A DNA stretch of 64,000 bases from Takakia lepidozioides (taxonomy: Eukaryota; Streptophyta; Takakiopsida; Takakiales; Takakiaceae). Below the pieces are notes generated by a model that was not told the origin of the DNA, made no database searches, and saw nothing but the letters and a program-made list of their open reading frames with translations. Below are positions 44,080 to 56,731 of this stretch, piece after piece. The position numbers and the translations under genes were made by a program. The first letter of the stretch is position 1. Each line of letters opens with the position of its first letter. The stretch is from NCBI GenBank assembly GCA_030704615.1, contig CM060733.1:53568001-53632000 (forward strand). Reading direction: 5' to 3'.

Positions 44080-45300
44080 AGAAGTTGTAACATGTCAAAA
44101 CATCATACCACAAGAGATCCACCCAAACTTACATTACAAAGCCCATTATGAAAAAGAGATGTTCGTGTATTTTAAGAAACCCCTTTGAAACTGGAGAAGA
44201 AAATAAGGCCCAAAAAAGAGGTGAACCCACAGTTCCACTGAATACTAAATCTGTTGTGGGGTTTTAACGACCGTGGCATGGAAAAAAACATTCATATACC
44301 CATGCACAGTCAACTAAACAATTTGATAATATTATTGGCATCATGCTAGAAAGCACCAATGCGTGGTCTCTCCCTTATAGGGAGGAGCCAACAAATTGCA
44401 AGAGAAAAAGGTTTTTTTCTTCAGGTTGATGGATGGAACCTTTCTTCTTTGATGGAATCCAAAAGTTGGGAAGTAAGTGCAACGGAATCGCGGAGTTACG
44501 CTCTACAAGTGGCCGGATAGCGGAAGTGACTATTTCAGAGAGCATCAGAGGGAAATCAGCTTAGCTAGAAACACAAGAGAGGAGAGAGACGCTCACTCCG
44601 TTGGTCATCGCGTAACAGAATATTGTAGGGAGGCCAGTGGAGGTGGACATTACTCTTTGAGAGAGATATTCAAAGCTGAATTGCTGTAAATGAAGCTACT
44701 CTCTCTCTCTCTTTGCACTTTCTCGGTAGTGTTTATGCGACCTTCACCTCCTCTCGTACTAATCACCAGTTCTCATTCAGTAGGTAAACATTCAAGTCAT
44801 CACTGGAATATTCTCTCGTTTTCGAGTTCCTCCATAACACCAAATCACCTCTCAATTTCCCTCCCCTTCATTCTTCGCAAATTCGCAACCTCATCTCCTC
44901 ACGTTATTAGGTCTCTGCCTCCCCTTACGTATCCAGTGGATCATCTAGTTTTCAGGCCCCTAATTATTCCGCTCGTTGTAGACATCAAGGCGTATTTGTT
45001 CTTGCCTTATCTTGGGATTCGTTGCTTTATCATCACCCAGGCAGTCCATTAACAACATTCGCTGTGCTTGTGAGGACACACAGATGCTTTCACATGTTCG
45101 AAGTGCTCTAGGGACACGAACTCTCATTGAGTCAAGCGAGAGAGAGAGAGTTTTGTGCGGAGGAGGTGTGACACCTTGTTTCAGTCAAGCTCAGCATAAT
45201 GACGAGGGCTCCAGCTGGAGCGTGTTAGCTGCCACTTCTTGCAAACGGTCCGAGATGATTTGGCAGGTCTGTCTTTGGTGCCTTCTTGTGAACCTGCGTG
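44080..45300. other. No recognisable gene
   Basis: Short open frames only. A CT-rich run lies near 44,700. Nothing here matches a family I know. Confidence 0.4.
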
Positions 45301-45310
45301 TCAGTCCTGA

Positions 45311-46560
45311 TCAGATGTAGGTAAATTCCCAAGCATTTCTGATCCTCCCACGATAGGAGTTGACTTGAAGGGGGTTGTGTCCAAAGCCATGTCTAGTGCC
45401 CAAAGACTGTCCTCTGAAATGTAGCCATAGAACTACCCTAAACTTGTTTCCAGTCTGTGGCATGAGCAAGGACCTGAAGGATGATTTAAAGGACCTACAT
45501 ACCCTTGGCAGTAGACTGAAATTTAAACTCATGGTGGTGAGCCTACCTTCAAACAATATGAATTCAGATGTAGATAAATTGCCAAGCAAATTTTCTGATC
45601 CTCCCACGACAGGAGTTGACTTGGAGAGGGTTGTGTCAAAAGCCATGTCTAGTGCCCAAAGACTGTCCTCTGAAAATATTGCCATAGAACTACCCTAAAC
45701 TTGTTTACAATCTGTGACACTAGTAAGGATGAGAACTAGAGCCTCTTTGGGAACATCAAGAACATGGTTTCTGCCAATGACCTGTTTACCAACTTCGAAA
45801 ATTTCTGCTGAGCCTAAGGCCCTGACCCTATTGGGGTCTACCTTTGGGGCTGCTTACAAACAACAGCTCAATGCCCGTGTGAAGGGCTTTCCACATGAAA
45901 TCTGGTAAGCTCACACAATTGTTTATAGCAAGATAAGTGACTACTGGAGTGAGCCCTTCTCGACCAGCTCTCCCCCGTGTTTTTCTTAAAGAGTTTAACC
46001 AAGGAGCAGGGGGGGTCTGGGAGGGACAGAGCAGCCATTTCTGATGGCCAAAGACTGTCATTTGATAATGAAGTAAGTAGACATTAAACTACCCTAAACA
46101 TGTTTCCAGTCTGTGACATGAGCAAGGACCTGAAGGATGATCTAAAGGGCCTTATTCGTTACCCTTGGCACTAGACTGAAATTTAAACTAATGGTAGTGA
46201 ACCTACCTTTGCACATTAATCAGATGCAGAAAATTTCCCAGCATTAATTCTGATCCTCGCAATGGGAGTTGACCTGGAGGGGGTTGTGCCCAAAGCCATG
46301 TGTACAAAAGCTGTCCTCCGAAAAAGTAGCCATATAACTAGCCTAAACTTGTTTACAGTCTGTGACAAGAGGAAGGATCTGAATTAATAGACCATCTTCA
46401 GGAACATCAAGAACATGGTTCCTGCACATGACCTGTTCACTAACGTTGACAATCTCGAGGCTGAGCCTGAGTCCTGGCCTTATTGGGATCTACCTTTGGG
46501 GCTGCTCACACATAGCGGCTTCATGCCAGTGTGAAGGGCTTTCCACAGGAAATCTAGCAA
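45311..46560 (+). repeat. Tandem degenerate copies of the LINE C-terminal module
   Basis: Plus-strand copies of the module containing GVDLE..VVSKAMSSAQRLSSEN and LNLFPVC...DLKDDL recur at about 45,357, 45,612, 46,035 and 46,264. The first two share long near-identical stretches. The distal module (TFGAAYKQQLNARVKGFPHE) occurs near 45,830-45,900 and again near 46,490-46,550. Orientation is opposite to the LINE at 9.9-11.2 kb. All copies carry stops. Confidence 0.7.
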
Positions 46561-46564
46561 GCTC

Positions 46565-46912
46565 AAACAACTGCTTATTCTTAAGCATTAATTGCGTGGC
46601 TCTATCAGTATGTTCATAGAGCCTCGTGAAGTATTCCCAAACTTCACTGGCCGTATCAAGATTCCTGACCATCGCTAACTGACTGTCTCCGCAGTTCAGA
46701 AGGATGTCACACTTGGCTCTAGCGTTCTTAGCCAAGCCTTCTGCTCGTCAGGATCATTTGACCATGGGTCTTGATCAACACCTTTTACTACATTCAGTAA
46801 ATCATTTCTTAGCAACATAATTTCAATTTTCATTTTTCAAATTGTGAAATTTGTGCCATTTAGTTTTTCAATCATTATGGAACGATGCTCAGAAGGTACC
46901 GATGCCATGGTA
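46565..46912 (-). pseudogene. Ty1/copia gag fragment
   Basis: The minus strand from ATG 46,912 reads MASVPSEHRSIMIEKLNGTN, then FTI-stop-KMKIEIMLLRNDLL, and after a frame change NARAKCDILLNCGDSQLAMV and LDTASEVWEYFTRLYEHTDR. This is the start and the UBN2-type core of copia gag (KLNGTNFTIWKMKI; L..LY). The expected Trp of FTIWKM is a stop. The copy is cut short where LINE-derived sequence begins near 46,560. Confidence 0.7.
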
Positions 46913-47199
46913 GACTCTGATTGTTAGATTAGATTAGTACCAAAGACCAGCAGTGCTTATGGTTGATGGTGTGCACTGATCGTTGGATCAGGCTAGTACC
47001 ACAACCAAGTGGAACTGCTTACCCTTCTATTTTGATATCTCTTAATCCTCAATCATATTGATGAAGGACTCGGAAAGATAAGAGAATGAACACATTCCAC
47101 ATGAGAATATTATATCTATGTTTTCCTTGAATCTATTAGAGAATGAGCCCATCATCTTTCTTATTAGAAAGAGAATGCTCATCTCTATCTTTTCCTCTA

Positions 47200-47499
47200 A
47201 TCTAGCTCTGATACCATGTAACAAATTACACAGGATCTACTCTCATACATCATTGCATGTATTTAGAGAGAGTGAGGAAAAACATGGATCTAGATATTCT
47301 TCTGTAATAATAATTACACTTCTTCTCTGTACGAAGAAGACAAAGAACTCTAGCTACAACTGTTCAAACTAACCGTTGTAACCTTTCACTTGACCAATCG
47401 GTGTAACCCTAATCCTTGATACTTCAAAGAGTTGTGTCTATTCACCATATCAGATGAAACCTAGAATTATGGATGAGATTATCTATCATTTCAATAACA
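47200..47499 (-). mobile_element. Copia LTR and initiator-tRNA primer-binding site
   Basis: On the minus strand TGGTATCAGAGCTAGA (47,215-47,200) is the classic primer-binding site complementary to initiator methionine tRNA. Directly 5' of it an LTR runs from TG to CA (on the plus strand 47,216-47,499, reading TGTAACAA ... CAATAACA). It belongs with the gag fragment downstream at 46,565-46,912. No second LTR was found. Confidence 0.75.
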
Positions 47500-48855
47500 G
47501 CCCCATGCCTCCGCTTCACTGAATATGTCGTGCTTGTCATCTCTATTGGATCGACTAACACACACCTCCTCTGCCAATACCACTACACTGCAACACAGAA
47601 GCAGCTCCCACCTTAACTCTAACCATCTATATGGCCTACTGAAACACAGCTCCCCAAACCCGACACCCTTGCCATACAAAATACAAAACTGATCTACGCG
47701 CACAGAGCATATTACAGACAGGGATATCCAATCAAGTCATGCGTGGGCGAAGGCATGCCCCAATATGGTCGCTGGTTAAATTCTAACCAGTTGTACCCAA
47801 ATGATCTCTGATCAACTTGCTTCCCCAAGGAAATCTTTTGCAGTAGAATCCTTTCAATTTAGTTTCTATTTCATAGAAATTTTCTAAGAAACTCATTTTT
47901 TTGAAGCAAAGTGAGGAGTGGGGGGTTCCGGGGTTTTCCACATGCATCTTTTGGGGTCCCTCTCTGACTACCCTTCCGACATTCCCAAGAGGGAATGCGC
48001 AATGCATGTAGTTTAGAGGAGAACTCCGGGGGGGGGGCAGAGATTTCATTCCTCCAAACAAATTGGATTTCCGCGTGAAAAGTCCTGAAATTTCCTCACA
48101 TCATAGGACATACTCACTGTTGGCAATTGTAGATTCCTTGGATTCAAAACAATGAGTTTTGGGGCTGCCCGTTCTTGACTCACCTTTGGCACTACAATTT
48201 TTGGCCTGAAAAAGTCTGCTTTAGTTTGTTTTGGCTTCCACTAAATCATTATAATATCTCAATCCCTCCAATGGCCTTCTATGAAATGTTTCGAGGTGGT
48301 AGGGGGGCAAGCAAGCTCACCTCTCCTACTTACTGTCAATTTTCATGGATGTTGATTTTCTAGTAGATATGGCGGTTCCAGTTTTGCAAAACATGGCTTT
48401 GGAAATTAGGGGTTAATTTGGGAGTGGTCACCCGCAGGTGTTTCCTTTGAAAAAGAAAAAGAAAAACACATTGTAGGGCATAATGATAGTTTGAGAATCT
48501 CATTTTTCAAGCATCCAAGAGGTGTTCTCTGAAGGCATAGTTACTGCTGGAGCAAGTTATGAGGTTCAGCCATCAAAGATATGAGATTGACTGCAGCAAT
48601 GCTCCTCTTGCCCACCACTTATATTGCTACAGATGGGTTACATATGACTGTGGTGTGAATTCAGCCACACCTTAGAGTAAAAGGGGCAGCAAGCAAGAGA
48701 GGTAGCAACGAAAGAAAGGAGGAAGACATAATAGAGCCAAGAGAGCTTTTGCCCTAGCAGGGAAGACATGCACCTGCATATGCATGTTTGTACTGGCAAA
48801 CCTGACCAGGGGTGCCAGGTGGTTTCCTTACTTTGGTGTTGTTTCAATAAAGTAC
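47500..48855. other. No recognisable gene
   Basis: This is the region downstream of the phosphatase gene. A G run lies near 48,030. The open frames are short and unrecognised. Confidence 0.4.
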
Positions 48856-51800
48856 TCAAAAGTCCTCATCAGCAAGCCCGGGGCGGGTGACTGGCACTGC
48901 CCAACGTCCTAAATGTGCCGTATAATTCAAGCATCGAACAACCCCCTTCCCAGAAGGGCCATCAGGGAGATCTATTACACTTAGGCTCCCAGTATCTAGG
49001 TGGAATGAGCCCAAGCAGGCCTGAGTGAGCCCAAGACAATGTCCTAGCATTGCGACATGCACTGTTTCATGTCCTACCACCACTACTGTCCTTTCCTGGC
49101 TAGAACCTGCTAAAGTGCTCAACTCATTGAGCACTGCCTGCCAGGTTTGGCCTGCTCGCTCCCACAGGAGGGAGAGCTTCTCTGCACCAGGAATATCCTC
49201 ATGTTGTAGGTAGTCTTGCCACCTCTCCTGTTGTACAACTTCTCCTTTGAGCTTCCCCTGCAGAACAGATGATTGAAATTGGGTAAGGCATGTCTGCAAG
49301 ATGTCAGTTCACCATGTTCGACAAACTATATGTCAATTTACTGCTCATGCCACTTCTCCAGCCTATAGTAATTGAGGTCACAGAGAAGAAATGTATTGTT
49401 GACTCCTAATAGAGGAGGCCATGCATCAGTGCCTAGTCCCTGCTACATCTGTCCCAGTTAACACCCACATTGAAGGACACACCTCCCAGGTACAACCCTT
49501 ATGTACTGTCCCCAACTTCCCCTTGCATCCTCAGTTATATCGCATTAATTTTATTACCGTTAGATGAAACGGTTGGAGTGCATGCAAGAGCTGAATTAAA
49601 GCTGCAACATCTTGTTTAAATACAGGGAAGCCATCCTATTCATACAGTTGCAAACTCAAAACCTCCCTCACTCCAATTAATTCTTTTTTAATCTCATCTT
49701 CAAAAGCTTATTGATAGTCTCACATGCTTGTCCAGCAATAATAATAGATATTTTACAAGTATCAAACAAATAAATTACGACTTCCAACTCCAATTTACGA
49801 AAAGTACTACAATTCATGGCTCACAATTAGGTGTCTGTCCTCACGGACGTTGCATATCTGGTATTATTGGAAATATATTGGCCCATAAACATGTAGTTGT
49901 TACTTCATTTATAATTCTTGCTACCATCATCAGTATCTTGTCAATACAATTCAGACTCTTAATTATTTATGACACTCCTTTGAAATAAGGCTGTAGGAGG
50001 CCCAGAGACTTGCTGTAGCACACCTCCCAGTGCAGGAAGCAAGCTATAAAAAAAACAGGAGGGTAGAAGAGAGGCCAGGAGAATGAGAGGCACCATATGT
50101 TTTTGGAAGTACTACTCTTTGCACAATAGACAGCAGGTAAGCACAGTGTAGGAACGGGCACAAAAACTGAAATGCTTACCTGCCAGGCACCCCAGTTCAT
50201 GTCGCGAAGATCTGGCAATTCCTTCACCTCCACATATCGAGGCTTACAATTCACTCCCAAGCAGTCAGCTGCCTCCTGCACCTGCTCGTCCCTCACAATC
50301 ATGAGTTCACGTGACTTCAAGAGATTGCATAAACACCATGGGACACAAGCAGCAACAGTGCATTCTTCATATAAACGATGAAGGGTCCCAAGACCTCCTG
50401 GAAGAGACCATCACCCCTTGAACGGCACGGACTAGTATGGTACCTCAGCAATTGCACTAGCTGTGTGCTTTGCACAAGGTTGAGGGCCAGAAAGCAATAA
50501 GTCCACCTCCAAGTCCAGCAACAGCTCTGCTGCCTTGCGTGACTGTCATACCCACCCAGACTGTTAAAACAGCTACCTTCCAGCTGCCAAATTTGGATTG
50601 CGCAATGATTGACAGCATATCCTGTAGTTGTGACAGCTAGAAGTTCAAAAAAAGGAGTAAATTATGCAGCAACCCCCAGCCAGGGTTGCCTGCCATTTAA
50701 CGATTGATAAATTCACCAGGCATGCCTGCTGTCAAATTCTTTTGTTCCTCCTGATATAAAGTCGCACTCTAAGGGTAGTACCATGAAGGAAGGGCATTCA
50801 CCACCTCGGTTCTATGACAATCCCCTCTACACCTTTCAGTCTGAGATGGTAATCCTTAGTGTCATATTATTAAACTGTGGAGGGTCCAATCCAATAGAGG
50901 CCTGAGATTCAGATAAATGGATAATCCACAGCAAAACAAATCCTCGCATAATTCCATAGCTTGTTTGCACGTAGCCTGAGGAAATAACCCCTCACAATTT
51001 CTCTAGAATTCACTTTTTCTTGTACTGCACCACTCTTCTCTCAGGCTGTTGGTTTAGGCACTGCGCACACTATCTGCATTCAATCCTTCTGGGTAGCTAT
51101 TTGCATGTCAAGGCTTCGATCGAGTGCTTTCATAAAGTTTGTTTTTGGGTATTTCCCTTTGCCTTATACAAATACAATAAAAATACAAAGGGAGGAACCT
51201 GGATAATTCCCAGCATATTCATTGGTTCATTTTCCGCTGCAGCAAACCGATCCTGCACCCCACAAGCCCATATGTTAGGCCGTGAATACTTCTTTCTTGA
51301 TCGTAGTTAGTGAAGTGAATGAGAGAGCACCTGGTGCAGGTGATGCTCAACAATATTCTTCAACAGATGATATTTTGAACGGCAAAGAGAGTCTGCTGAA
51401 GCATTGCAGTAAGACTCCCTGCACTCGAGTCATCAAACATCAAACATTTCATGGTGCAGAAACACATGGAGCCCTACAGACTAAGACTGACACAGCCTAG
51501 ACTAAGCTAGCAATCACATCCGCGCTGGGAAAAATGTCACTTAAAATCTGTAATGTATAGTCCCCTAGCAATTTTGGTAGTGTTTTATTTTCCTTTCCAC
51601 TGGGAGAAGAGGAAGGGAGAGGAAAGAAAGATGACATGTGGATACAAAGGCAAGGTGCTGATGGACCTGTGGTGTGAGGGGGGCTGCATGATGATTGAGC
51701 TCTTTGAGGTCCTAACCTGAACAGAGCTGTCCGTTGCGCCATGGCACACAAGCACAATGCGTGTGCGCGCCTTGCGCCCTCCTGCCTGGGCAACTGGTGG

Positions 51801-53766
51801 GCTTGGAGTCTGCAACCCCAGCAGGCCTGCATCAATGTTATGATCCCTCTCTCTGTCATCTGCTCCTTGATAAACATCCAGACAGCAATGAATGCATTCA
51901 GAACTCCTTGGCTGCGATGCAACGGACTTATGAGTAAATAAAAATAGCATGCATACATACTAAGCAGAGAATGAAGCGCTAGTAGACAGCACAAAGATCA
52001 GGAGAGGAGAAATGTGACTGCCTGGTTGAGGCGGTCGAGGCAGACGTAGGGGGGGCCGTCCCCACTGCTTCGAGGACAAAAATCCAGCACGCTCACCCCA
52101 CAGTTACTCTGCAACAGCTGCCGAAAGTACTCTGGTCCTAGCCCTGTCCAGTGCATATTCCCCACACCCAATGAAGAATTCACCTCTTATTCTGCCTGCC
52201 TGTCTCTCTGAATCTGTGTCGGAATGGGGCTTACTCTCACCGTGCCCCCCGTCCTCTAAGCTCTATGAGCTTTCCGCGGACTTATAAAGCACCATTTCAT
52301 TTCTCTCTCAACTCCTGAGGGTGGCATTTAGATCCTGCCTGGAGTACACGTTTGGTGCCCTTCCACTGATGCTCTAGCCCCCAACCTGGCACTATGGTCT
52401 ATTTCACCCTGCAGAGTGGGATGGTCACTGAGCACAATGTCTGGAAGAAACACACCAGCACACATGAGCATGCACACATGTAGATGTACATACTCTGTGT
52501 AAAACCCTCCAGCGGTGGCAATACCCCCCAGCCTATTTCCTTATGAATATGTGACTACCTGTCCCTCCCTCTCCAAGCTAGACAGCAGTGAGCTCATCCA
52601 CTTTCCTCCTACCGAGTTTACAGTGCTGTTTAAGAGGAAAAATAAGTTGAAAGCACCAAGGCAGAGGACAGACCTGTAGCAGTAGCAACAAGAGCTTGGT
52701 TAACAGCGTTATGGGCTACAACCAAAATGGAGCTGCCTTTGCTGTTGAGAATGCTGCCCCAGCATTTCTGGGCACGTACCCAGAGCTCACGCACAGGGTA
52801 GTGTCCATCAATCACAAAATTCACTGCATCTTTTTGCCACATCCGATATGCATCGCCATACAAATCTTTCCCTTCATCTTTCAAAAGCCCCTGACAAATT
52901 GTGCGATGGAATTCATGAGTGTACAGGTGAGGCCATCCCTTCAGAGCATGACCAACTAGGCTACTGCACTGTCAGTCTTGTCTCTTGACCAAAGCCCAAA
53001 CAACACAACTTGGAACTACCCTGCAAAATGAACACATATAGACTCTGTCTACCACAAACATATTATAAGTCAAACCATCAGATGGCATGGACAATATTCC
53101 TCAACTACTGGCTAGCGGCTAGGATATGCATACTCTGGGGCTTAGTAGAGGGAGAAAGAAAGTGAATGCAAAAGTCCATATGATACCTGGAAAGAATATA
53201 GATCAATCTCGCGTAGATCATGAAGTGGAATCAGTGCACTCTTACGAGTATCCCAGATGATCTCTGCAGTGCGCTTGGCCCTTGCAAGGGGACTTACCCC
53301 ACCCAACCCCTATACAATCAGTTCACAAATTCCTTTCTCTTTCACCGGTGCTTCAAGCCTCTTTTTCTCCTCACCATGGGTGTCATGAAGTTACTTTCAT
53401 TTCTCTCCCATAATAGACAATACTGAATGGAAGCAATGTATAGAGCTACCCCAATCGAGAAAACCTGATAAAGCATGTGTCGAACGAATCAGCTAGTAAC
53501 ATTTGGCGAGAGGTTTCTGCCTGACTCTCGCCTTTGCGAGTGAGAATGGCGTAATCAGAGCTGCCCTGGATGCGACCTGCTTCATTCCAGGTGCTCTCAC
53601 CATGTCGCACAAGAACCACCCGCATGTGTGCTTGTATAGGTGGCAGTGCATCATAGTCTGGTACAATCATCTGCAGGCTTCCTTTCAAACTGGGGGACTC
53701 CATAGCCTTGCCTGCGCCTGCGACTGCGGCCATCACCACAAACCTTGGCCTTTGCTGCAGATCCAT
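48856..53766 (-). CDS. Two-domain histidine phosphatase, 2-carboxyarabinitol-1-phosphatase-like
   Basis: Exons: 53,766-53,465; 53,292-53,187; 52,890-52,674; 52,143-52,022; 51,809-51,717; 50,542-50,444; 50,281-50,180; 49,257-48,856. The parts found total about 480 residues, and a short stretch after the fifth exon is unplaced. Plants use this family to dephosphorylate 2-carboxyarabinitol-1-phosphate, a Rubisco inhibitor, in chloroplasts. The N-domain has VVLVRHGESTWNEAGRIQ (catalytic His about residue 55), LARAKRTAEIIW, LREIDLYSFQ and VVAHNAVNQAL. The C-domain has IVLVCHGATD (Cys where the first domain has Arg) and VVVVGHETVHVAMLGHCLGL. The intron after LNQ appears to use a GC donor. The first exon begins close to the catalytic domain, so a transit-peptide exon may lie upstream; a frame starting at 55,426 (MVRLLYGAQSASVAAAEAP) is a candidate. 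Confidence 0.8.
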
Positions 53767-56731
53767 AAGATGGACAATTTGGGAGTTGTCTTGACATCAT
53801 CTATGCTACTCACCAATCATGTCCTTATATTCTCTCCGTGGTGACTTATCTTTAACTTGGGTTAATATCAAGGCCTAATAACTGGAAATCTGCCTACACC
53901 GTGTTGAGAGCAACCTGTATGTGTTCACCCCTTCTTCAACAAAGAAACAATGTGAATGAGTGAAATTGAGCTACAATATCTACATTCTGAGAGCCTAAGC
54001 AAAGCCCCACCAGCAGATGCCATCAACAAGCAGACTCTTGGCAATCTAAATATTGTGCTTGCACTGAGCACAGAATCTTAAAAAGAGAGTGTCAGGGAAA
54101 GCTCCTGTTAAACAAATTATGGTTTCAGTTGTGTAAGTCCATTTGCTGTGGATGTGGTAGTTTCAAAGGACAGGAGACTGACAGTAGAAAAAAAGCTAGC
54201 TTATAATATTTTGTCCTTCAAAACGAGGTGTCTTTGTAAAGTTCACATCAAAACACTTCCAAAGAGAGACATATCTAGTTTTATTTTTACAATGGGATTG
54301 TTGAAATTGATTCTGTTACCATTTGCATGCACAACTGCGAGTCAGGCTAAAAAATTTGATACTCATAAAAAGGAAATTCCTGTCACTTGAAATCCTCACA
54401 CATACATACCATTGGGCTTCACTGCCTAGCAATGGTGCTAAGAGACATCAAAAGTCACAGGTGATGTACATTCTGTTGGACATGTGCCCTTCATACCAGA
54501 TCATCGCCCCGCTGGTGAGCCAGCTGGGCTTTGTGGCAACTTTGAAGAGGTTGAAAACCAATTCCAACATCACTTGAGCAATTCAGAGAGCAAACCCCAT
54601 TGCGCCCTTCTCCTTGAATTGAAAGCCTTTCTATATATTACTTGGCAGTCGTGAGAAAGGGAGGCCAGCTCACAAAACACTAGATTGCACAGAACGAACA
54701 TAGGTAATCTACAATCAGATTCGCAAAAGAAAACAACTGTTTACAATACAGGCAGATTGATTTAACCAAATTTGTAACTTGGTCAAGTTGGTAACCAAAT
54801 TGAGAGGAGTATTTACCAAGCATTTTGGCGAAGAGTGACTGTAAGAAAATATCCTGGATCCCAGCCATAAGGATTGCAGCGGGTTCAATATGGCACAGCG
54901 TCTGTCAGGCAACGCTGCACATACTACAAGCATGCTGCCTTGCCGCACAGCTCGAGAAGATTTCCGGGGAACACGGGGCTGAAACTGTTGCTCAAACGAA
55001 TTTGGCAGTCCGTTTAACAGAACTTGTCTTCAAGAGCAGTTCTCTCAAAGGCACTCCATCTGAGAAAACACCGCTGCCCCTTTCGCAGTTGGGCACTTTC
55101 GTACTTCAGAAGAGCTGATCCTCAGCCAGCGCACGCAATTCATGTCGCATATATGGGATCATGAGCCGAAATAATATGAACTTGACAATCAAGGTTGCTG
55201 TTGAGGTTACCCAAACAGAACCGAATCGGGGAGGCTCATCCACGCTTAAGGAAATTCTCTACTGCAATGTCTGGGCTCCGTTCTCTTCACTTGAGCTCAA
55301 TTTCTGGTCTAACACGAGCTCACAATGAGCCACCCTTATTGGAGCTCCTGCCTCAAGAGAAAAACTCACTGGAGCTTCAGCAGCTGCTACTGATGCAGAT
55401 TGCGCGCCGTACAGAAGTCTGACCATCCCTAAACGACTCTCTTTGCCTGTTCTCCTCTTCCTTCGCTGTTTTCCCGATATAAAGGAAGTGCATAGCAACT
55501 TGCTATTGGGTGGTGGTTACTCACCGCATTCTAGCGCAGCTTTTCATCTTGAGCAACTTTTACTCCTTGAAACTCTCAAAGTAGGCCTACCATTTCGCGT
55601 CAACCCAGCTCGGGAGTCAAAAGATATCGAGTTTTCCAAGACAAATTTCGAGGATCTCATTCCAACAATGTTCCATTTGCCAGGGAAGCGGCATGAGGAA
55701 GAGATTTGAACTCCGGCCTACTCAAGTGACTTCACCACAACGAACTGGGTATTCATTCACTCCTGCGGTTCAAATTGAAAGGTTGATACTCGTCTGGATA
55801 GGCTACACATCCGTTTTCTGGCCAAGCAAATCACTTGATCAAGCATCTTTCATCACGAGTCAACTGCATTTTGACGAAATTTGTGAGAAGCCTACGATCT
55901 GCTAACACATGGATATTACATACGGACCACGTGACTAATGGCGTGCAGGAAGTGTTGTTACTTGCAAGGTTTGCGGAGACACGACATGAGAAGATAGTTA
56001 TGAGGTGGAAATGAGGTGGAAGCGGTGTGTGCAAATGGAACAACTTGCCCTTGTTAGTTGGTCCTCTATCAAAAAAGAAACGCCCATCAGAGCATTACTC
56101 GAGGTTGAGCTCTCCAGTACCACATAATTTCTGTAACGCTCATTCATTTGCCCTGAAAGTTGGTCAAGAATGTCCACAAATCTTCATAATGTAAGATGTC
56201 TTCAGACGTACACTTGCATCTCCTTTTGCAGCGTTAAAACTGTCCTGCAAGTCAGGTTTTGCAGAGCTCTGGACAACTTTAAGGACAGCTCACTTGTAAA
56301 AGTGGGGAGTGGGGTAATTTACTTATGCATGATCAACTAGGGGACTTGGGTAGAACGCGAGGTCAAGAGATTACTCCAACACAATTTATACATTTGAACG
56401 ATGGACTGATTGCCGGGCGCCGATTGTGGGACGCCCAAAAGGTGGAACAAATGCTTCAAGAAACGAAGGTTTTGAATCAAACTCATTTGTTTGTGTTGTG
56501 CTGACTATCTGTACGCTGAAGTGCATACCAGTATTTCAATGAATGTGCAGACAAAAACCTATCACTTGCCTACCAGAACCAACCACAGCAACTAAACTAT
56601 ACTTTGTTACAACGACACTTTCTTCCCTACGTCTTGCAAACGGGTCCATGTGCTAAAAACCAATCATGGAATATTTCAAACAGCACAAAAAGGGCAAGAC
56701 AACATTGCCGTAAAGTGGTGCGAGGTTACTT
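53767..56731. other. Intergenic stretch, possible 5' exon of the phosphatase gene
   Basis: Apart from the candidate transit-peptide frame near 55,426-55,340 (minus), no gene or repeat is recognised. Its GT would lie near 55,340, about 1.6 kb from the next exon. That pairing is unproven. Confidence 0.35.

Noticed and set aside
50577-50621. Candidate 45-bp exon in the CA1P-like gene (DMLSIIAQSKFGSWK)
   Set aside because: Phases fit, but the intron to the next exon would be only 34 bp, and the residues do not resemble the family at that place. The exon linking VQ to SRKAAELL is left unplaced.
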